DNA of 64,000 bases from Climacium dendroides. Lineage: Eukaryota > Streptophyta > Bryopsida > Hypnales > Climaciaceae. The DNA is taken from assembly GCA_950106755.1 (NCBI GenBank), contig OX467083.1:21199029-21263028 (forward strand), written 5' to 3'. The first letter of the stretch is position 1; every line of letters starts with the position of its first letter. This document shows positions 45,552-58,563 of the stretch, in pieces. The position numbers and the translations under genes are program-made. The notes below the pieces were generated by a model. That model was not told the DNA's origin, did not search any database, and saw nothing but the letters and a program-made list of their open reading frames with translations.

Positions 45552-48500
45552 ATGGAAAACCTTTACAGTGTTGCTTCAGCGTGTTGCTGTGGGTCGTTCA
45601 TCAGGGTCAAGAGTGACAGCAAAGAGTACTGGCATGCAGAGAGACACGCAAACACCGTGAAATTCCTCAAAGGAAGCTTCAAAGGAGAAAAGAAAGTTCC
45701 ATCTGTCGCAGGCAGGAGCATCAAGGTCCCACCGGCCTGGGACCATTCACGCTTGTTGTTGACCCATCATCACCATTCACCAGTTTTCCACTTTGCATCA
45801 TTATTGACCAGATTCTCCGTTGGGAATTTTCAGGAGTGAAGCTTCAGTAAGTTAAGCTTACCGCTGTTTCAGATGATAGTACAGATTGTGAATTAGAGAG
45901 CAATTGGTTGGTTACAGAGGACAGAACCCAGATCCTCCAGGTTGGGAGTCCTTTCCCTTGCTCTTCGCTGCTGGCCATAGCGATGCATTTGTTCCTGCAC
46001 TCAACTGATTTGCTTTCATCTCCATCTCTACTTGTGGTTTCCTGTGTATGTAATTCACTATTTAATTGTTGTTACAAGTACCACGCAAACAACTTTTACT
46101 GAAAACTGTGTTGGGTTCCTGGAATGTAGGGCTTCATATCAGTGGGAGGTAAGTTGTCGTCATCAAATTCGAGAGTGTTCTGTTACTGCACTTTGCAGCG
46201 TTTGTTTATTTGCCAATTGGGGCTACATCATCGGATTTTAGGGTAACGTCAAAGATTAAAGCAATGCAACCTTGACTCTCTGCAATGTGGTGATAGAGCA
46301 ATCTGGTTATGTCCGGCAGGCAACACGGTAGTTGCTCAAAGAGAATTGCCATTAGTGGCTATGGCGATGCATTCGTGCCTGCACTCAACTGGTATGCTTT
46401 CATATCCGTCTCTCCTTGTGGGTAGTTGTTGCTGCCGTTGTTCACCATCTAATCTTGGTTATAAATACCACACGAACACCCGAATTGCATGTATTGAAAT
46501 TGGTGTTGGGTTTCCGGAATTTAGGGCTTCGCAGTAGTGGCACGTAAATTGGTATTATCGAATTCGAGAGTACTCTGTTCCTGTACTTTGCCACATTTGT
46601 TTTTGTCAATTGGGGATGCGCTATTGGATTTTAGGGCAACAAATATTAGGGCAATGCGATCTTGACTCCTCTGCAATGTGGTGATGGAGCAGCATTCCGG
46701 TTATGTCCAGCAGGCAACACGGTAGTTGCTCAAAGAAAATTGCCATTGGTTGTGAGATATGACGCAGTGAAGAAGGAACAGAAGATGATGCAGCTGTCGC
46801 GGAGAGAGGCTATGGCGGTCACAGTGTTGGGCACAGCTCTGTCCGGAATGGCAGTTGCTGCAGCTCCGGGGTTGCCACCAAGCCCTACGCTTGCAAAGCT
46901 CTGCGACGCGGATTGTGAGAAAGAGCTTGAGAATGTAAGTTCCACAGCATTAGGGTTTCGAGTTTCCATTGAAATATACGAGGACAAGTCTGTTGGAAGA
47001 AGTTGTGAGGTTGGTGCACAATGTATATTTCCTTCATTTCAGAAATTAAATTTAGGATAGTTGTCTTATGAATGTTGTGCCTCATGGATAATCAAATTCC
47101 TGGATTTATATTCTACAATGAAGAGTAAATGTACAGTGTGGCACAATTAGGTGCAGTGGCACTTTTGGGTGCACCTACCTTGTACACTTGTTGCCCCTAT
47201 GTCAATTTCCTCTGAACAGGCTTTGTATAAAGGGTCTGCCATGCCCTAGCTTTGTATAAAGGGTCTGCCATGCCCTAGCGATCAGGAGTAATGTAGAGTA
47301 CCCGCCCTACTATCCCAATGTTCTAAAGGATATGGAAAGTTGCAAATTCCTATCCGAAGCATAGAGGACCTACTGTATTTATGAAATCAAAAGGCAATTG
47401 GATCAACCCCTGAGAGACTGTTTTTTGTGTAAAAATTGTTAGACCCTAAGCGAGATACCGTGTACGGTCTTGAAGCCATTCCTGGCTTACCATAACTAAT
47501 TGTAGCCTCCATAGGTTTTGTGTTTACGAGGGTCATTGACCCTGAAGTTGGGAAGGAGGTTCTTCATTTGTGGGGATCTTTAAAGCATCAGTCATGATGA
47601 AAGAATCCCTGTGTTTAGACCCTCCACAGTACAAACTAATCATACCCCTGAAAGAAAAGAATTTACTTAAGAGTGGCGGCTTTGGCTATTCTTTGAATTG
47701 GAGAATGTAAGACTCTTCAGAAGAATTTCAGTAGCTGATAGGACTTTTAAGTGTTGTAGTTGTGTGCATATTACGAGAGAAAGGTGATTATTTATCACTT
47801 ACTGAGCGTTGGTCTTATTTTGCTTGCCGTCTACTGATCATGATGTATTTGGTGCACCTGTGGGTTCCTTTGGCAGATCCCTCGAACCACCACAGCTTCA
47901 GGTCTTCAATACAAAGACATTGTGGTTGGAAATGGAGATAGTCCGTCTGTGTGCTTTCAGGTTATTTAAGTCAATGCGCTTCTTTCTCCTTTTGTGTACT
48001 AGATAACCGGTCTAGGACCGAGAGACCAAAGACAGTTATTGGACATAACCCTCTCCCATTTGAGATTTAGACTGTTAGATCTTGGAGATCTATGGTTCTT
48101 TGAGAGCATGGGAGAGGATGAGGGGTATGACTAGACCCTCCTCGTTTCCAACCACAAGAGGTTATATCATGTGAAATTGCTTCTGCAAAGGAAACTTGAT
48201 GTGACAGAAGGGCAACATGATTTCTAATCTGCGCGTATCTGTATGCAGAATCAAGTTGTCGCAAACTACGTGGCTATGATACCTAATGGCAAAGTCTTTG
48301 ACAGGTAGCTTCAAGCACTAGTCTTTTTTCTCCTATACGCCAGTTTCAGTTGATCGTGACAGGTCTCTTAACTAATACAAGTGAGCCAGAGCAACGCCAT
48401 GTGATTTCTTCAATGCACCCTAATAAACACCATAGAAATCTGATTAAGTAATGAATTTGAATGTGCTTTATTTTACTTTGCTAAGTCGAGATTTCATAGA

Positions 48501-49356
48501 GTCTACCTCCAAAAAGAGGCACCCAGGGCGCTAAAGTAGGATGTGATTTTCGCACATGAATCGTTTGAGTATGCTGATGGAATGACTTTTGGCAATGTGG
48601 CAGTTCACTGGAAAAAGGATTGCCATATATCTTCCGAGTTGGGTCTGAACAGGTGAATATTTATCCTACACTCCGAAAAGAGGACCCAAGGTATCGATAT
48701 CGAGGTCCACTTGATATCGAGGTCCACTATTCCAACAAAGTCTTCATTCACAGGAACCTACGCTCTCAATCTCAAAAATATAATAGAATTATAATTCAAC
48801 TGAACACTATTTCAGATTCATGATAGAACCACCAGAAAAAGTCTTGCCATCACCTATTTCACACTATTATTCATAGATTCGTCGCTATTTTCCTCTGCTA
48901 CAAGGTCAGTACCCTGACTTAGAATGAGTTGAAGGGTAATTTTATTAGTTGGTGAATTTCTATCGTGAGGGTGAAGGGGGTCATGGCTTGATTCCAAATG
49001 TTATCGTTCAGGTCATTAAGGGGTTGGACGAGGGTATCTTGAGCATGAAAGCTGGGGGAAAGCGCCGATTATATATTCCTGGCGAGGTAACTCCCTTTCC
49101 AGACTCCAGGGATACTGTAATTAGCGTGGGCTTAATATTCCACCGTTACGTTTCACTTCAGTAAAGCTTGAAGGTTCCCTTGTGTTCTGCTAGCATCTTC
49201 TATGAATTCCTGTCTATTGACAGACTCTTTTGTGTTTCTTTCTGACAGTTGGCTTTCCCAAATGGACTGGGCGATGCAAGATTACCATCCAGGGGGCCTG
49301 TTGTCTTAGATGTTTGTTTAATATACATTCCTGATATTTCAAACCTCGATGCATAG
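45552..49356 (+). CDS. FKBP16-3: Thylakoid-lumen FKBP-type immunophilin (FKBP16-3-like)
   Basis: Exons 3-7 are firm: 47877-47960, 48249-48304, 48604-48652, 49012-49086 and 49249-49356. Exon 2 ends at 46934 and probably starts at 46650. A first exon of 45552 to about 45725 is the least certain part; with it the total is 276 aa. The N terminus would be the chloroplast transit peptide. A twin-arginine signal (SRREA, then a hydrophobic run to AVAAAPG) predicts Tat export into the thylakoid lumen. It is followed by LCDADCEKELEN, typical of FKBP16-3. The FKBP fold covers SGLQYKDIVVG, VANYVAMIPNGKVFDSS, LPYIFRVGSEQVIKGLDEGI, MKAGGKRRLYIPGE and LAFPNG to the end. The Trp of FKBP12 (position 59) is Leu here and the His87 region is absent, so prolyl isomerase activity may be low, as in other lumenal FKBPs. 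Confidence 0.85.
45975..46746 (+). repeat. Tandem duplication at the 5' part of the FKBP gene
   Basis: Two direct copies of about 380-390 bases, at about 45975-46353 and 46354-46746, share GCGATGCATT, CCTGCACTCAACTG, CTGCAATGTGGTGAT and GGCAACACGGTAGTTGCTCA blocks. The second copy runs into coding exon 2, so the beginning of that exon exists as an upstream duplicate. This complicates prediction of the first splice and the start codon. Confidence 0.8.
47221..47278 (+). repeat. Exact 29-base tandem duplication in an intron
   Basis: Two identical copies of a 29-base unit beginning CTTTGTATAAAGGGTCTGCC stand back to back in intron 2 of the FKBP gene. Perfect identity indicates a recent event or an assembly artefact. 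Confidence 0.95.
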
Positions 49357-50554
49357 CAATTGCTGAGTTTAACAAATGGAAGTTTGTAGAGTAGTTCAGG
49401 GTATGTGACTGATGAGGATTGTGTATATATGTAAACACAGATCATTTTAACAATCGAAGATTGCACTTTTCAACCGAAAGGGGTAATCACCAGGTTCACC
49501 TTCTGGGAATGGCAGTGAGGGCAGGGCTACAGTGCTACACTTCTCCAGACAAGGCTTGTGGATGAGCTATTTATTTGGAGTACACACGACAAGATGGTAA
49601 AAACATTGTAACACGATTACGGTAAGTAACTTTGTCCCATTGACCATTTTATGGGGTAATTGTGTGTGGAACAATTCACAAATATTTAACAGGTCAAAAC
49701 TACTTGCAGCATTTATGTCATTTTCAACCCTTTTGAAATTTTCTTCACATGGCCTACAAGACAAAAAGTAAAGATCCTTAAGGACAACCTTCCAATTTTG
49801 ACCAAATCACATTGCTAGATTTTCTTGCCTTTAAGTTGAAATGTCATGTCCTCCCATCCTAAATTGAGACTCGAATACAAAATAACCTAATCAGTCCTCA
49901 TATGTAGTGTACACCAAGTAGATCCAAGTAAGCTCGACAGGGATAACGAAACTGAGTCTCATCTCTCAAATTCAAATCTACGGAAAGTCCAACCGTTTCA
50001 AGATCAACTCCTAAGCACTCTCACCAATGACCGAGGGCCACAAAACCCTCAGAACACCTAGCATCAGAAGAAATTCCGCAGCCCTTCGTCCTCCTTTTCT
50101 GTATCACTCTTGCACAAGTCCTGTAGAAATATTGGTTTCACATCATGACAGATGCACTTACTACCTAATGAAAAACGGAACACCTTGCTACCACGTACTC
50201 TGAGAGTAAGAATTTATCGTCACATACGTTAAAATGGCAAAAATTCTAGAAACCTCAGTCAGCTCTACGGCAATCCTAGTTTCCAGAGCTCAGCATCGAA
50301 GCAAGCGTCAAATCTCAGATCTCCACCAGTCTTAGTTTCCAGAGCTCCGCATTGAAATGGCCCGCCATTTCAAAGAATGTGACCATAACTTCAGACTACT
50401 ATATTTGTCACATGGATGGTCAACTACAAAAGGAACTCAGCCAGGGTCCCAGCAGATCGGAGAGTTGGAAGGATTGGTACCGCGGATCGTCGATCTCCAG
50501 GTATGTCTCCAGCAAATTTGTGACACTGTGTTGGTGTTGTGAGAGGCTTGATTC
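49357..50554. other. Region between convergent FKBP and ammonium transporter genes
   Basis: It should contain the two 3' untranslated regions. Short frames on both strands lack recognisable similarity. Confidence 0.5.
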
Positions 50555-53500
50555 TCACAGACTGACGGTGGGTCCTCGCTCTCCTGCGTCCAGTCCGTGG
50601 AAGATGCTGGTGTCGTAATAGATGTCGTGGTTGTTGTTGCCGTGTTTGGTGATGTCGTACTTCTCCCCGTCGCCCCAGAGCGCGTACGCCTCCTCCCCGT
50701 GCGCGGCGTCGTCGCCGACCAGCAGAAGCTCCTGCGTCATGCGCAGCGGACACACGAACTGGATGAAGACCATGATGAGGCTGGTGACCACCGTGTTCCA
50801 ACCGATGATGAACAAAGCCCCGCCCAGCTGCTTCCCGAATTGGATCCCCCCCACGCCGCCGTAGAACCCACCTGAAACGAAAGGAAGGAAGGAAGGAAGG
50901 AACAAACTTAAGAGAGCTTTCATCACATAATTGCAGCTTGGTGAAATTGGGCCATACAGGTTTGTAACACATCCAAATTGAAAACGGGAGTTTCAACTCA
51001 TTGGCAGCTTCCAGTTTAATTTGTGCAATTGGGCCACACAAGGTTTGCAAATCATCCGACTAAGCATCTGAGCGTGGTTCCTATTATTGAGCTATCTGCA
51101 GATGAATGTCACAATTTTTGGTGCACAAATTGATGATCTTAGTTTCATGACATTGAGAATCTTATTTTTTTGTAGGTTTTGTTGGGCGATGGGCAAAAGG
51201 GTTCTCATGCATCTTAGCATAAACTTTTTGGACATTGTATGAATGAAATTATGAAATTTCAAATGCTGGTCGCTAAACCCAAAACCAACCCTAAGCTTTT
51301 GTGTTCAAAAGGTGTAAATTTTAGGTGAGAATATTTAAGGGTTGGTTTTGCAAGTGGATCGCAATTAGGTGTGGATACCTAAAAGTTTAAACACATCCAA
51401 ACTAAGACCGACATTGAACTAAACATGAAAGTGCGACCTTGTTATGGAAATACCCTCAACATTCTTGTGACTCGACATGTTACTCATAACAAGATTCTAC
51501 TCTCACAACACCCAGTTCATGAATTTCACACCCTTAACCACAATATGCTTCAACTCCCAATCGCTACCTTGAAAACGTGTGCAGATTTTTAAAAACTATG
51601 TAGTTTCTTTATAGTTCTCAATGTACGTGTCACATACTTACAGACCCTGTCACGCTTAGAATTGGTTACCTTGGTTTTTTAAGGAAGAGCTGCTTGCGTT
51701 TCGGCAATCCCTACAAACTGCGAAATGTTTTCGTGCATTCTGAGTGGGCAATCATACCTTGTTCGTTGGTGACGGTGACGAAGTAGTTGCAGAGCGTGGG
51801 TTCCGCGAACAAGCCCGTGAGGCTGCCGCCCAGGAATCCCGCCACCGCGTGCGTGTGGAACACGCCCAGTGTGTCGTCCACCTTCTGCAGCAGCGACCAG
51901 CGCTTGTGCACCACCATCATGGTGAACCAAGGGATGCTCCCCGCGCAAATCCCCATAATAATCGCCGCCCAGCACTGCACCACACCTGCCAATCAACCAT
52001 CCCATTTTTAACCAAATCACCACCAGGTTATTAATTACACATGGACGCAATCGTTCAATGGGAGTTTTTCAGCAATGTAAGTAGAAATGTGCAGACTTTC
52101 AAAAGAGGATTGGGACGTAAACTCAGAGTTAACCTCTCAGTGAACGAGCAACAGCAAAATCCGCAAAATCCTAGGAAGGTCTCAGTGAAAAGTCATGCTG
52201 CGGCATGGATTACTCTCTGCTATTATTTCCAAGAGTATGCCAGTCTTTTCCATGCACGCCAATTTCATAAAACCCTGCTATGTAAGTCTGGATTTAGACC
52301 TCATTGCTTGCTCAAGGACTTCAATTGATTGATTTTACTGTTAAATACAATGAAATAGGGCATTTTTGTTCGTTGTGACAAAAACCACTCAGCTGAGCAA
52401 TAAAGACCCCTATTCTTACCACTAGAGTGAAAAAACTGAATGGGAAAACTAGTGAATGTTGCGGTTTTTCACAAATAGAGGTAAGGTAGAGGCTCCATTG
52501 ACCATACAGGTGAACTTCTTGGGGGTTCTCGGGCCCCTCTAGCATCCATCTCTCCAGACGATGTCGAAGAACTATCGCTGTCTTCTTTCAGTTGCGCTAA
52601 TACTGAAAATACTTGACCTACTGACATTTGTTTTTTTGCAATTGAATTGCAGGTCAACACAAACCAAATGTCCAAAATTTAAGATGTTGCACGTTTCTAG
52701 ATTGTTGCAGGGAAAAGTTCAACTGCATGGTGAATGGAACCTCTCCCTTACTGTTTGGTGAATGCAGACCTTGCATTAGGTGCTAATGTAGAGCGGTACA
52801 TTTTTTACGAAAATACTATAGAACGCGCAAGAATGACATCCTTATAATAATGTCCTCACACATTTCAATGCAGTTCCAAGTGCGGTTCTATTAAGTTACG
52901 GTTCCCACTAACTTAGAGGCAAATTGCGTACTCCAACCACACTTACCCGCGGCGGGCGTGATGACGACGAGTCCCGTGATCATCCCCTGTACAGCTCCGA
53001 TCACCGAGGGCTTCTTAAACACGAGCACGTCCATGATCGTCCACATGAGCAAGCTCGTCGCGGCGCACACATTCGTGTTCAACACCGCAATAGAGGCGTC
53101 GATGTTGGCCGCGTACGGATCACCCCCATTGAACCCCGCCCACCCCAACCACAGCAACCCCGCCCCCGCCAGCATGAGCAGGACATTGTTCGGCGGAAAC
53201 CTTTCCCTGTCTCGGTTCAACCTTGGTCCAACCCAGAACGCGGCCACAAAACCCCCCACCCCAGAGGACAAATGAATAACATAACCCCCAGAGTAATCAA
53301 TCACGCCCCACTGGAACAAAAAACCACCGCCCCAGAGAGTAAACGCGCCCACGGTATATGAGAATGTGAGCCACAAGGGCACGAACAGCATCCACGCGCG
53401 AAAGTTCATGCGGCCCAGTAACGAACCCGCGAGCAGGATCACCGTGATGGCCGCGAACACGAACTGGAAGTACACCATGGTGGCCATGGGGTAGAGAGGC

Positions 53501-53874
53501 GCGATAGCGGGGGTTTCGAGCGTGCCGTTTTTGTGGTAATGCACGGTGGCCACGAGCTTGGCTTGGTTGAGGAGAATGGAGTGGGTGAGGACGGGACCGC
53601 CTTTGCCCCAGAAGGGGAGCAACTTCTCACCGAATGACATCTTGTAAGCCCAGAGTACCCAGCAGAGGAGGACTGCTGCGAAAGCGTAGAAAGCCATGAA
53701 GGCGGAGTTCACGGCCCATTTCTTCTTCACGATGCTGCCGTAGAGGATGACGAGGCCGGGAACGGATTGTAGACCCACGAGCGTGCCGGCGGTTAATTGC
53801 CAGGCGTTGTCGCCCTTGTTCAACCAGTCGGGGAGCACGCCGCCGGTGTTGTTGTAGCCGGACGGGACCGCCAT
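50555..53874 (-). CDS. AMT2: AMT2-type (MEP-like) ammonium transporter
   Basis: A plasma-membrane transporter taking up ammonium. Exons 53874-52947, 51985-51758 and 50871-50555 join in phase (both introns after the first codon base) to give 490 aa, the usual length. The start MAVPSGYNN and the following [20 protein letters not shown] match plant AMT2 rather than AMT1. Eleven membrane spans are expected. The twin pore histidines are H201 ([11 protein letters not shown]) and H355 ([11 protein letters not shown]). Other family blocks are [37 protein letters not shown] and [10 protein letters not shown]. The cytosolic tail [21 protein letters not shown] is the conserved region that couples subunits in the trimer. 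All key positions are present, so it should be functional. The final residues carry an Asn/His-rich stretch. Confidence 0.96.
50884..50905. repeat. GGAA microsatellite forming a splice polypyrimidine tract
   Basis: A run of GGAA repeats on the plus strand is TTCC repeats on the transcript strand of the AMT2 gene. It stands about a dozen bases before the TTTCAG acceptor of its last exon, so length changes here would alter the polypyrimidine tract. Confidence 0.85.
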
Positions 53875-55745
53875 TGCGTCAGATCATGCACAACAAGCCG
53901 ACTCCGCGGACTTCAACCTCCAAGCTGCACACGGGCGCAATCGTTCATCATCCTTTCATTCAAATTCACGAGGAGGGACACCGAATGAATTGACGTAACG
54001 GAGTGTGCGTAGAGTTCAGGAGGTGGTGCCCAACGCTCGGTGCCGAATTCTCGGTCGAGATCGAAAGTGCATTCACTAGCGCATTCGAAAGCGCTTCCCA
54101 ATTTCGTCACTCCTTGCGCTTGTGCGGGAAAACATGAAATGGCAGGACTACCGACTACGGACGAGACAGGAAGTCCGAACTAACATGAAATCGATCAAAT
54201 CCAGGAGTGTTGCAGGGTGGTCACGAAACGCGGCCGCGATCGAGTGAGTCTATTAGGATTTCAAGCGCGAATGACCCTTGACTCCCTGGAGTGATGACTT
54301 GCTTACAGGCTATGAGGAATTACTGTATACGTAAACACCAAGGTCACTCTGACGTAATCCTGAACAGTGAAGGATTTGAAAATCTAGACGAATGACACGG
54401 AATCAGTCGGGAGAATCGTTGCTGTGCGTGATTCTGGAAATATACTTCTCGCACGTACTGTGGAGCTTCCTACGGCGCATCCATAAACCTACGTGTACAG
54501 CACTGTGATCGACTTTCAACCCCACCGGCAAACACGAAACTCAACCCTCATACTCATCAAAACGCCAGATTACAATGAAAATGGCGCAGTATCACTCGCC
54601 CATCTACACAAGTCTGTCCTAATTTTCCGACCTCAGGGCACTTGAACGTTACAATTCTGGCGAACGTTCTGAAATAAGCGATTCAAATTAATACAACCAT
54701 CTAACCTAAAGCAGTGCTTGCCCAGTCCTTCAAAGAGCCCCACAAATTTTCGATACGAGCACGGCTTCGATTCTCTCATTGCACTCATCACGACATAAAC
54801 ATCGGGTATCACACTCAAAATCTTCGATCCAAAGCCGGAGTTGCTTTCAATAGATATACACGTACGTAAAAATGGCGGATTGCAGTGAAAACGGCGCCCG
54901 ACTCCTCCTTTTCCAAGCTCTATGTCTCAATTTTGACACTCTAAAGTCTAAACCACCCCATTCCAACGACGTACCACGACCCTAACCAAGCTCCTCCTCC
55001 TACCGCCAAAACCATTTCCGATCGTAAAGAACACGATCAAAACCAGGAAAGCGAAAAAGCAAGGTAATGATCGTCGGTGGATCTCACCTGAGCACTCAGA
55101 TGAAGCTATGCCATTGCAGTCGATGATGATCAGCCTGACTTCCACGGCGAGGTAAGCTTAGCTTTTCACACAAAGTCACGAAGCTAGCTAGCAAGAGCTT
55201 TGGAATGAAGGCCAGTACCCTGCGCGCGTGTTTCGTTCGCCGCGGACGCTAGCAACTCTGCAGCTCCTTTCGACCCGACCCCGCCCTAGTGGAAGGCGGA
55301 ATAAAATGTGTTATTATAAGCTCCCAATCACGCCACCAGTGAGAATTTTCTTCGCCCAGTGCTTGACTCTGTGCTGGCTGCTAATGATAGATACCGTATT
55401 CGAGCTGGAGAAGAGATTCTTTATCCGCCTTTCTCCCAAGTCCCTGGAGACTCCGTCAGGGTTGATGACTTCAGTCTCGAGGTTTCCATCTCCGATCATG
55501 CTTGCTCTTGTTGACAATTCTCAGTTGCGTCCTCGAGGATTTGGTGGAGAACAGAGGATGTGTTAGACTATTGAGGTCTGGCCGGGTGTTGCATTTAGCC
55601 ATCTAGCAAAGCGCCACGCTCTGGTTCTACAATACAAGGAGGCAATACAAGGAGCCTCCTCATGCAAGTCTCTAAATATGATCTGACTGAAGGGAACTGG
55701 TTTAAATATTTTCTGAATAATAATGAGGCTAGCTAGTATGTTTAA
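53875..55745. other. Upstream region of the ammonium transporter gene
   Basis: Composition is gene-like up to about 55560, then AT-rich. On the minus strand a segment near 55145-55080 ends CTCAG/GTGAGA, a good splice donor, and could be a non-coding first exon of AMT2. Another minus-strand frame (55517-55314) and an overlapping plus-strand frame (55228-55566) have no recognisable similarity and cannot be called genes. Confidence 0.4.
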
Positions 55746-55996
55746 CCCCTTAGCGCCTCAATCTTCTCTTGAATTTTGGCATATTCTTGCTTATATCTTC
55801 ATCATATTTACCTCAATTTCATCAAATTCGCCAATCATATTTACCTCAATTTCACCAAATTTGTCATTCAGAAAGTGTGGTTTTGAAAGTCAAACATTGG
55901 TTTAGATGAATGAGAAGTTCTATGTTAAAAAAACAACCTTGGAACCTCTCTAGTAGTCTCGTAGAGTCCAGATTTTGGTCGTTGGAACGCTAAGAG
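55746..55996. mobile_element. Decayed TTAA-type MITE
   Basis: The left end is TTAA (55742-55745) followed by CCCCTTAGCGCC. The right end, GGAACGCTAAGAGT then CTAA, is a mutated mirror image. The inside contains a near-exact direct repeat, CATATTTACCTCAATTTCA. It has the same end architecture as the other TTAA elements but a different body, so it is a third family. The assignment is tentative. Confidence 0.5.
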
Positions 55997-56086
55997 TCTA
56001 AGTGTCTTTGGAATTTATTGCAAAATATTTGTCAAATTAGAGTTCCATTTCTACTATTGCTGGTGGAGCATGGAAAAGTGCTCGCA

Positions 56087-56312
56087 GGGAGAATTGGCCC
56101 CTTCATTGCCCCAGTCAACTGTGGTTTGACAAAAAAGCCCCCTATGTTGTGCCAATTTTTTGGCAATTCTTGCATCTCCCTAGAGTAATTTGGAGCCTCT
56201 GATTGCAAATATGAATTCAGAATTTCGAAAAAAAATTAAGCCTTGCAAATAAAAAATTCCAGGACTTGCCCTGGAGGGGCAATGAGGGGGTCAATTCACC
56301 CTGGCCGGAAAA
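56087..56312. mobile_element. MITE-like inverted-terminus element
   Basis: CAGGGAGAATTGGCCCCTTC followed by ATTGCCCC at the left mirrors GGGGCAATGAGGGGG and TCAATTCACCCTGG at the right. The right part is similar to 32815-32965, so it belongs to a dispersed family with at least two copies in the window. Confidence 0.65.
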
Positions 56313-57303
56313 GTGCTTAATGTGCTGTGAGTGGCTTGTGGCCATGCCCTGGGGAGACTTTGTTCACAGTGAATTGAAGACCATCGTTATTCAAAGAGTT
56401 TTCTTGATATTAACAGTCTGTAGACTAGTCACTGCACGTTAGTGTTTTTTTAAATGCCCAATTTCTAAAGGCTAAAAAAAAGGGCAGCTTGGCAGCTTCA
56501 AGCATATAGGGAAAAAAAGAGGGTAAATGTGTTAAAAAATGCCAGACTACAATCATGGCCTTGCACATCAATGCCACAATGTTTCTCAAACCTCATTTCA
56601 TTTGTTGTGCAAAGATAGCACATACAAAAATTGCACACAAAAATTACTTATTCAAAATTGCATATTCAAAACTGGTCTCATTCAATTCAAGACCCCCAAA
56701 TGAAGAAGCCAAGAAACTCATAACCTTCTTGAAAGAAAGGTCACATAACCATAATTGGTCCAAAAACCAAAAAAAATACTACTTTGCATGGTTATGTGTC
56801 CCTTCTTTGGTACTTGTTTGTACAATGCATTGATCATCAATTTTGTAAGATTGGCACAATTTGGGGCACCAAAAATCTTGACAATCATGTGCACCAAGCT
56901 CTAAAAGAACCCCTAGGAATGGTTCACAGTTCAAAGTGGTGGAATTCTACCAATTTGACGAAGTGACATTAGTTGCCATGTTTACTTAGACAGGTGTAAC
57001 GGGTAATTTGTATCACTCAAAGCACCTGTACAACCAAGAACTATAAGGTAGTATGTTCTAAAATTGTCCATGCTCTAAAAGCAATCATGACACAGAGGTA
57101 CATTTTGTTTTCTTCAATGTATCAATAGTGCACATTTCAAGAGGTGGTTGCTTTTAGTGATGACTACATTTCAACTTCAAAAATTTGTAACTAATTCCAA
57201 GAAGGTCCAAAAAATATGAAACGACTTGGACTAGATGCCAATTCCATGTTTCAAGGACTTTAGCTCCCCCAATAGGCGATCAGCTCTTAAATAGTCGCTT
57301 TAA

Positions 57304-57523
57304 CCCTTGAACGTCGACGCGGACGTCTGACGTCCAATGAATAATAAGGAATTCTCCTGTGTAGGACATAAATGCAACTATTCATCCGGAATTAGGGGTG
57401 GAAAGGGAAATCTTCTACAGTAGTTTGACTCCCAATGAATATTTTTGGTTTTTTCACACTAGATGATGTCACATGGTTTCAAAAGGGCTGATTTCCATGG
57501 TCACCAAGCCCAGCATTTAAGGG
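57304..57523 (+). mobile_element. Short TTAA-flanked MITE, copy D (intact)
   Basis: A 220-base element flanked by TTAA at 57300-57303 and 57524-57527. It begins CCCTTGAACGTCGACGCGGA and ends CAGCATTTAAGGG. It shares GTAGGACATAAATGCAAC, TATTCATCC and CCAATGAAT blocks with copies A-C some 55 kb away, which shows that the family is dispersed. Confidence 0.85.
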
Positions 57524-57881
57524 TTAAGAGCATACTACCTTACAAGAGCTGTAGTGGGAGAAAGGCTTCTGGAGAGAAGCTTCGATTGAATACTTTATAA
57601 TACCGAAGGTTCCCCGTTAACAGAATCTCAATGCAAACGACACTGTTGAAATCACTACGAGACACACATATCATCATTGGAATCATATAATAATATTACT
57701 ACCGACACTACTCCCTGCAGTCAGACGGATGGGATGTGCACCACCCTTTTTTTTTTAAGTTTCTGAGAAAGTGCCAGGATGACAATCACTTAAAATTTGG
57801 TGAAGCATTGTATTTGTACATTCATCCATCTTGTGGACCATAAAACACTTTTCAATCCAATTCATGCACGTTTTCATTTAA

Positions 57882-58463
57882 TCCCTAAAGTCCCATTGTC
57901 CCTAGGGGGGACAAAATGGATTTCATATAAGCTCCTATGATCTCAATTTTTATTAAAACCTTTTGAAACTTTCTCATAAGATAGAAAAACTTAAGAGCTT
58001 TCTCGGAATATAATTTTTATTTCAATTTGTGCCTGGGAGCAAAAGTTATGCCACAATAACCTCAAAATGGGAGGGACCGGGCAGAAAAAAAATCCACAAA
58101 ATATTGAAATAAAATTTTTAATATATTTTTTTCTTGTAGATTATATTTTTTTTGTAAATAGGAAGCTTTTATTCATTCCATTTGGATTAGAGATGTGAAA
58201 GTTATAGAGCTTCTTGTTTTGCGGGCAATCATAGCAACTTCTTGAAAGAAATTTATTTCTTTCACTTTGAATGCTAATATCTTTCAATCTATACGGTCAA
58301 AAATCACAAAAAAAAATTATCTCATGATCTAAGACAAGTGTAGAACAAGATCCTATGGTTAGATTCTAAAAAATGTTTTTTAAAATTTATTTTATAGGTG
58401 ATTGTAGTAGAAGTGGTAGTTTTAAGTGGTTTTAACAGAAAAATGGCTACAGGACTTTAGGGG
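57882..58463 (-). mobile_element. TTAA element of the 0.9-kb family, copy F (internally deleted)
   Basis: 582 bases between TTAA at 57878-57881 and 58464-58467. The left end TCCCTAAAGTCCCATTGTCC and right end GGACTTTAGGGG correspond to the right and left ends of copy E read in reverse. Blocks equivalent to ATAATTTTTGTTTCAAT and AAAAGTTATG are shared. It is about 330 bases shorter than copy E. Confidence 0.75.
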
Positions 58464-58563
58464 TTAAATTTGGCAACTTCATCCACATTTTTAATACAAA
58501 TGGGAAATTTCTAGAGAAAATAGATTACTTTTACAGTAGAACCACCCATAGCCAATCACTTAA

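Noticed and set aside
55228..55566. 112-codon plus-strand frame upstream of AMT2
   Set aside because: It overlaps a comparable minus-strand frame and neither shows conserved motifs; it cannot be told from chance.
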